The notes under the pieces: model-generated
Seen by the model: the letters and a program-made list of their open reading frames with translations, nothing else
What the model was told of the DNA's origin: nothing
Databases searched by the model: none
NCBI GenBank assembly: GCA_016210895.1
Contig: JACQTG010000076.1
Span: forward strand, 1 to 7,527
Direction of reading: 5' to 3'
Length of the DNA: 7,527 nucleotides
Source: Acidobacteriota bacterium
Lineage (GTDB): Bacteria; Acidobacteriota; Terriglobia; Acidoferrales; 2-02-FULL-67-57
Translations under genes and position numbers: made by a program
Part shown: piece after piece, positions 5,040 through 7,527 of the stretch
Numbering within the stretch: the stretch's first letter is position 1
Layout of the letters: every line of letters begins with the position of its first letter

Positions 5040-5735
5040 ATGTCGTCTAGAGACGTAAACAGCGTCGAGATTGCGCCGTCGATTCTGGCGGCGGATTTCG
5101 CCCGCCTGGGGGAGGAGATTCAGGCGGTGAAGGAAGCCGGGGCGCGCATCATCCACGTGGACGTGATGGACGGCCACTTCGTTCCCAACCTGACCATCGG
5201 CGCGCCGGTGGTGGCGTCGCTGCGGAAAGCAACCGACCTGCTGCTCGACTGTCATCTAATGATTGAAGAGCCCGACCGGCAGCTGGAGGCGTTCGTCGAG
5301 GCGGGCGCGGATATGATTTCGGTGCACCAGGAAGCCTGCCGGCACCTCGACCGCACGCTGAACGCGATTCGCGCCGCGGGGGTGGAAGCAGGCGCGGTGC
5401 TGAACCCAGCGACGCCGGTGGCGAGCTTGAGCGAAGTACTCGGTTTGGTGGACTACGTGCTGATAATGTCAGTGAACCCGGGTTTTGGTGGGCAGCAGTT
5501 TATTCCCCATAGCCTGAACAAGGTACGGCAGCTGGTGGAGCGGCGCGCGGACGAGAATTTGCACTTTCGTATTGAAATTGACGGTGGAATGGGGTTAGAT
5601 ACTATCGGCGATGTAGTCCGAGCGGGGGTGGACATCGTGGTGGCGGGTACATCGATTTTCCACGCCCCCAGTCCTAAGGAAGCCCTGTTGCAGCTCCGGC
5701 AGGCGGCTTCGCTCGCCGCCGTGCCCAAGCCTTAG
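5040..5735 (+). CDS. rpe: Ribulose-phosphate 3-epimerase
   Basis: A 231-residue TIM-barrel enzyme that interconverts D-ribulose 5-phosphate and D-xylulose 5-phosphate in the pentose-phosphate pathway (and Calvin cycle where present). Visible motifs are APSILAADF (12-20) with the substrate-binding serine; IIHVDVMDGHFVPNL (37-51) giving metal ligand His39 and catalytic Asp41; DCHLMIEEP (70-78) giving His72; MSVNPGFGGQ (143-152), the phosphate-binding loop; and IEIDGG (178-183) giving Asp181, the second catalytic acid. Length is slightly above the usual 220-225, from a short N-terminal lead. AGGTGG at 5022-5027 is a workable Shine-Dalgarno 12 bases from the ATG. The TAG stop is 7 nt before the next start, so the two genes are probably co-transcribed. 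Confidence 0.97.
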   Translation: MSSRDVNSVEIAPSILAADFARLGEEIQAVKEAGARIIHVDVMDGHFVPNLTIGAPVVASLRKATDLLLDCHLMIEEPDRQLEAFVEAGADMISVHQEACRHLDRTLNAIRAAGVEAGAVLNPATPVASLSEVLGLVDYVLIMSVNPGFGGQQFIPHSLNKVRQLVERRADENLHFRIEIDGGMGLDTIGDVVRAGVDIVVAGTSIFHAPSPKEALLQLRQAASLAAVPKP

Positions 5736-5742
5736 TTAACCG

Positions 5743-6876
5743 ATGAAGGTCTTACGCAAGGCTCCTCTCTCTCTGATCGCCGTGACGGCGGTACTAGTCC
5801 TAGGCAGCACCGCCTGCCATCGCCACCAGCACGCCGCGCCCGACCTCAGCGCTTCCCAGGAGCCCGACCGGGTGCTGTTCGAGAAGTCGCTCGAAGACAT
5901 CAAGAACAAACGCTTCGAAGTTGCGCGGCTGACCCTGCAAACCCTGATCAACGCCTATCCCGACAGTGACTACCTCGACCGCGCCAAACTCGCCATCGCC
6001 GACTCCTGGTATGCGGAAGGCGGCTCGACCGGCCTGGCGCACGCCGAGATCGAGTACAAGGACTTCATCACCTTCTTCCCCAACTCGCCCCATGCCGCCT
6101 ACGCCCAGTACCAAGCGGCGATGACCCGTTACCGACAACTGGAAAAGCCGGACCGTGACCGCACCCATGGCCGCCGCGCCGAGCGCGAATTCCAAATCCT
6201 GCTCACCGACTACCCCGACAGCGAATACGCCGCCGACGGCGCCGTCAAGCTGAAGGAAGTCCAGGAAGTGCTGGCCGAGAGTGACTTCCGCATCGGCCGC
6301 TTCTATTACATCAAGCAGAGCTATGTGGCCGCGGCCTCGCGCCTAGAAGAGCTGATCGCCAAATACACGAACTACTCCGGACGCGACGAGGCCATCTGGA
6401 TGGCCGCTCGCTCCTTCCAGAAGTCGGGCCTGCCCAACCCCGAACGCGCCGCCTTCTACTACGCCCTGCTCGTCGAGGAGCATCCGCTGAGCGGCCGCGC
6501 CGCCGACGCCAAGAAAGAACTCGTCGCTCTCAACAAACCCATCCCCGAGCCCAGCCCGGACATTCTTGCGCGCCGCCAGCAGGAACGCGAATTGATGGCC
6601 CAGTACAAGAAGGGTCTGCTCGGACGGGTCTTTGGCATGTTCAGCGGCAAGCCGGACACCTCGCTGGCCCGCGCCCGGCTCGGCCCGCCGGTGCTCGATA
6701 CCCAAGAGCGGAAACCGCCGCCGGCCTCGCCGGAAGAAATCGAAGCGCAGCGGGAGATCCTGGTGGCGCGGGTGGCGGCGAACAATCCCAACGTGGCCAA
6801 GCCGAACGACGGCGCCGGAGGAGATGACTCGAGCAAGAAGAAGGGCTTCTGGCGCGCCCTGGTTCCCTTCTGGTAA
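5743..6876 (+). CDS. bamD: BamD-like outer-membrane assembly lipoprotein with long C-terminal extension
   Basis: A 377-residue predicted lipoprotein resembling BamD, the TPR scaffold of the BAM complex that inserts beta-barrel proteins into the outer membrane from the periplasmic side. Residues 5-24 are a hydrophobic signal ending GSTAC, with Cys25 the likely lipidated residue; the box is relaxed, as position -3 is Ser rather than Leu. TPR-like helices run from about 43 to 262, with the typical AYPDSDYLDRAKLAIADSWY (71-90), FFPNSPHAAYAQYQ (111-124) and DYPDSEYAADGAVKL (156-170) blocks. E. coli BamD is about 245 residues; here about 110 more follow: a charged helix (275-290), YKKGLLGRVFGMF, a Pro-rich stretch, and a terminal KKKGFWRALVPFW. 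His residues follow the Cys (CHRHQH). No Shine-Dalgarno is visible in the 7-nt gap, so translation is probably coupled to rpe. It could instead be a paralogous TPR lipoprotein. Confidence 0.88.
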   Translation: MKVLRKAPLSLIAVTAVLVLGSTACHRHQHAAPDLSASQEPDRVLFEKSLEDIKNKRFEVARLTLQTLINAYPDSDYLDRAKLAIADSWYAEGGSTGLAHAEIEYKDFITFFPNSPHAAYAQYQAAMTRYRQLEKPDRDRTHGRRAEREFQILLTDYPDSEYAADGAVKLKEVQEVLAESDFRIGRFYYIKQSYVAAASRLEELIAKYTNYSGRDEAIWMAARSFQKSGLPNPERAAFYYALLVEEHPLSGRAADAKKELVALNKPIPEPSPDILARRQQERELMAQYKKGLLGRVFGMFSGKPDTSLARARLGPPVLDTQERKPPPASPEEIEAQREILVARVAANNPNVAKPNDGAGGDDSSKKKGFWRALVPFW

Positions 6877-6938
6877 ACCCCGCTGGTTGGCCAACGCCTC
6901 TCACCCGCCGCCCACAAGGCCCTTGTGTACTAGCAGGC

Positions 6939-6967
6939 TTGACTTGCTGCGCCCCAGCCTTTAGCAT
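6939..6967 (+). promoter_or_regulatory. Candidate sigma-70 promoter for the response regulator
   Basis: TTGACT (6939-6944, five of six to the -35 consensus) and TAGCAT (6962-6967, four of six to the -10) are separated by an optimal 17 bp. The expected start near 6974 leaves a leader of about 29 nt containing the GGAGGA at 6993-6998. This is the best promoter match I found in the window. It suggests the regulator is transcribed independently of bamD, 126 bp upstream. Confidence 0.55.
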
Positions 6968-7002
6968 TGCCCTAATGTTGCCTGCCTCCACGGGAGGAAG
7001 CG

Positions 7003-7527
7003 TTGCCGGCCAGGGTACTGGTAGCCGACGATAGTCTCAACATCCAACGGACCGTCGCGCACATCCTGAAAGAAGCGGGTATTGACGCGGTCACCGTCGG
7101 CAATGGCGAGCACGCTGTGCGCAGGCTCGCCGATATCAAACCCGACCTGATCCTGGCCGACGTGTTCATGCCCGTGCGCAGCGGCTTCGAAGTGTGCGAG
7201 TACGTCAAGAACAGCGAGCACTTCGCCCACGTGCCCGTGCTCCTGCTGGCGAGCACGATGGAGCCCTACGACGAGAAGGAAGCGCAGCGCGTGCGCGCTG
7301 ACGGCCGGCTGACCAAACCCTTCAAGGACCCTTCGGCCACCCTCGCCACCATCCAGGAGTGGCTCGCCAAAGCCGCCAACGCCCATCCCGCCGCGCCGCC
7401 CGCGCCGGAGCCGGTGGCCACTGCGCCGCCCCCCGCACCGCCAACCGTCGAGCCGGAGCCACTGCCCGAGCTCTACGCCACCCGGCCGCCTCACGTGACC
7501 TTCGGCCCGGGCGAAGCCCCCATGGGC
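7003..7527 (+). CDS. Response regulator with N-terminal receiver domain and Pro-rich linker (3' end cut off)
   Basis: The frame runs open from 7003 to the end of the window (175 codons) with no stop, so the C-terminus is missing. Residues 4-118 form a CheY-like receiver: VLVADDS (5-11) gives the acidic pair Asp9/Asp10, LILADVFMPVRSGFEV (49-64) gives phospho-acceptor Asp53, LLLAS (80-84) gives the conserved Ser/Thr as Ser84, and LTKPF (103-107) gives Lys105. It would be a phosphorylation-controlled switch driven by an unseen histidine kinase. After about residue 124 the sequence turns Pro/Ala-rich (AAPPAPEPVATAPPPAPP), a flexible linker rather than a recognisable output domain, so the output is unknown. 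Start choice: TTG at 7003 has GGAGG at 6993-6997, five bases away, and gives a receiver beginning at its first strand. The ATG at 6975 is in another frame. Confidence 0.9.
   Translation, partial: MPARVLVADDSLNIQRTVAHILKEAGIDAVTVGNGEHAVRRLADIKPDLILADVFMPVRSGFEVCEYVKNSEHFAHVPVLLLASTMEPYDEKEAQRVRADGRLTKPFKDPSATLATIQEWLAKAANAHPAAPPAPEPVATAPPPAPPTVEPEPLPELYATRPPHVTFGPGEAPMG

Noticed and set aside
6886..6895. GTTGGCCAAC palindrome after bamD
   Set aside because: It has no loop and no T-tract, so it is not a terminator, and it has no second copy in the window to make it a repeat.

Overview
This is a GC-rich, gene-dense bacterial window with no phage, plasmid, tRNA, rRNA or CRISPR signal. A BamD-type lipoprotein indicates a Gram-negative (diderm) cell. 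The gene order, the repeat-laden spacers and the style of the proteins suggest an acidobacterium, possibly uncultured. That assignment is an inference from gene content, not a database match.

Layout: (1) 1-174 is the C-terminal end of peptide deformylase (def). (2) 229-3481 holds four accessory genes: a YbjQ/UPF0145 protein, an uncharacterised 225-residue protein, a TauE/SafE-type membrane exporter, and, on the minus strand, a secreted protein with the copper-site layout of ascorbate-dependent (PHM-like) monooxygenases. (3) 3870-4829 is methionyl-tRNA formyltransferase (fmt), usually the immediate partner of def. (4) 5040-6876 is a tight pair, rpe (ribulose-phosphate 3-epimerase) and a long bamD-like lipoprotein gene, 7 nt apart. 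(5) 7003 to the end is the start of a receiver-domain response regulator with a TTG start, a strong Shine-Dalgarno and a plausible promoter. Its right end is cut by the window.

Def and Fmt act at opposite ends of the same process: Fmt formylates initiator Met-tRNA and Def removes the formyl group from the finished N-terminus. Here about 3.7 kb of functionally unrelated genes lie between them. Rpe serves the pentose-phosphate pathway and BamD serves outer-membrane protein assembly; they probably share a transcript without sharing a pathway.

The most unusual content is in the spacers. All four spacers around the accessory genes (559-667, 1346-1528, 2261-2485, 3482-3869) are built from shared repeat modules. 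The best defined module is a 61-63 bp element: a GTAG tetranucleotide, a 13-bp arm, a 31-33 nt loop, and the complementary 13-bp arm. There are four copies, one of which has changed both arms in a compensatory way, and two of which form an inverted pair with GTAG at both outer edges. This resembles REP/BIME elements mobilised by RAYT transposases, but with a much longer loop. The other spacers (175-228, 4830-5039, 6877-7002) lack these modules. Two long apparent N-terminal extensions of genes are translated repeat DNA, so I placed those starts downstream of it.
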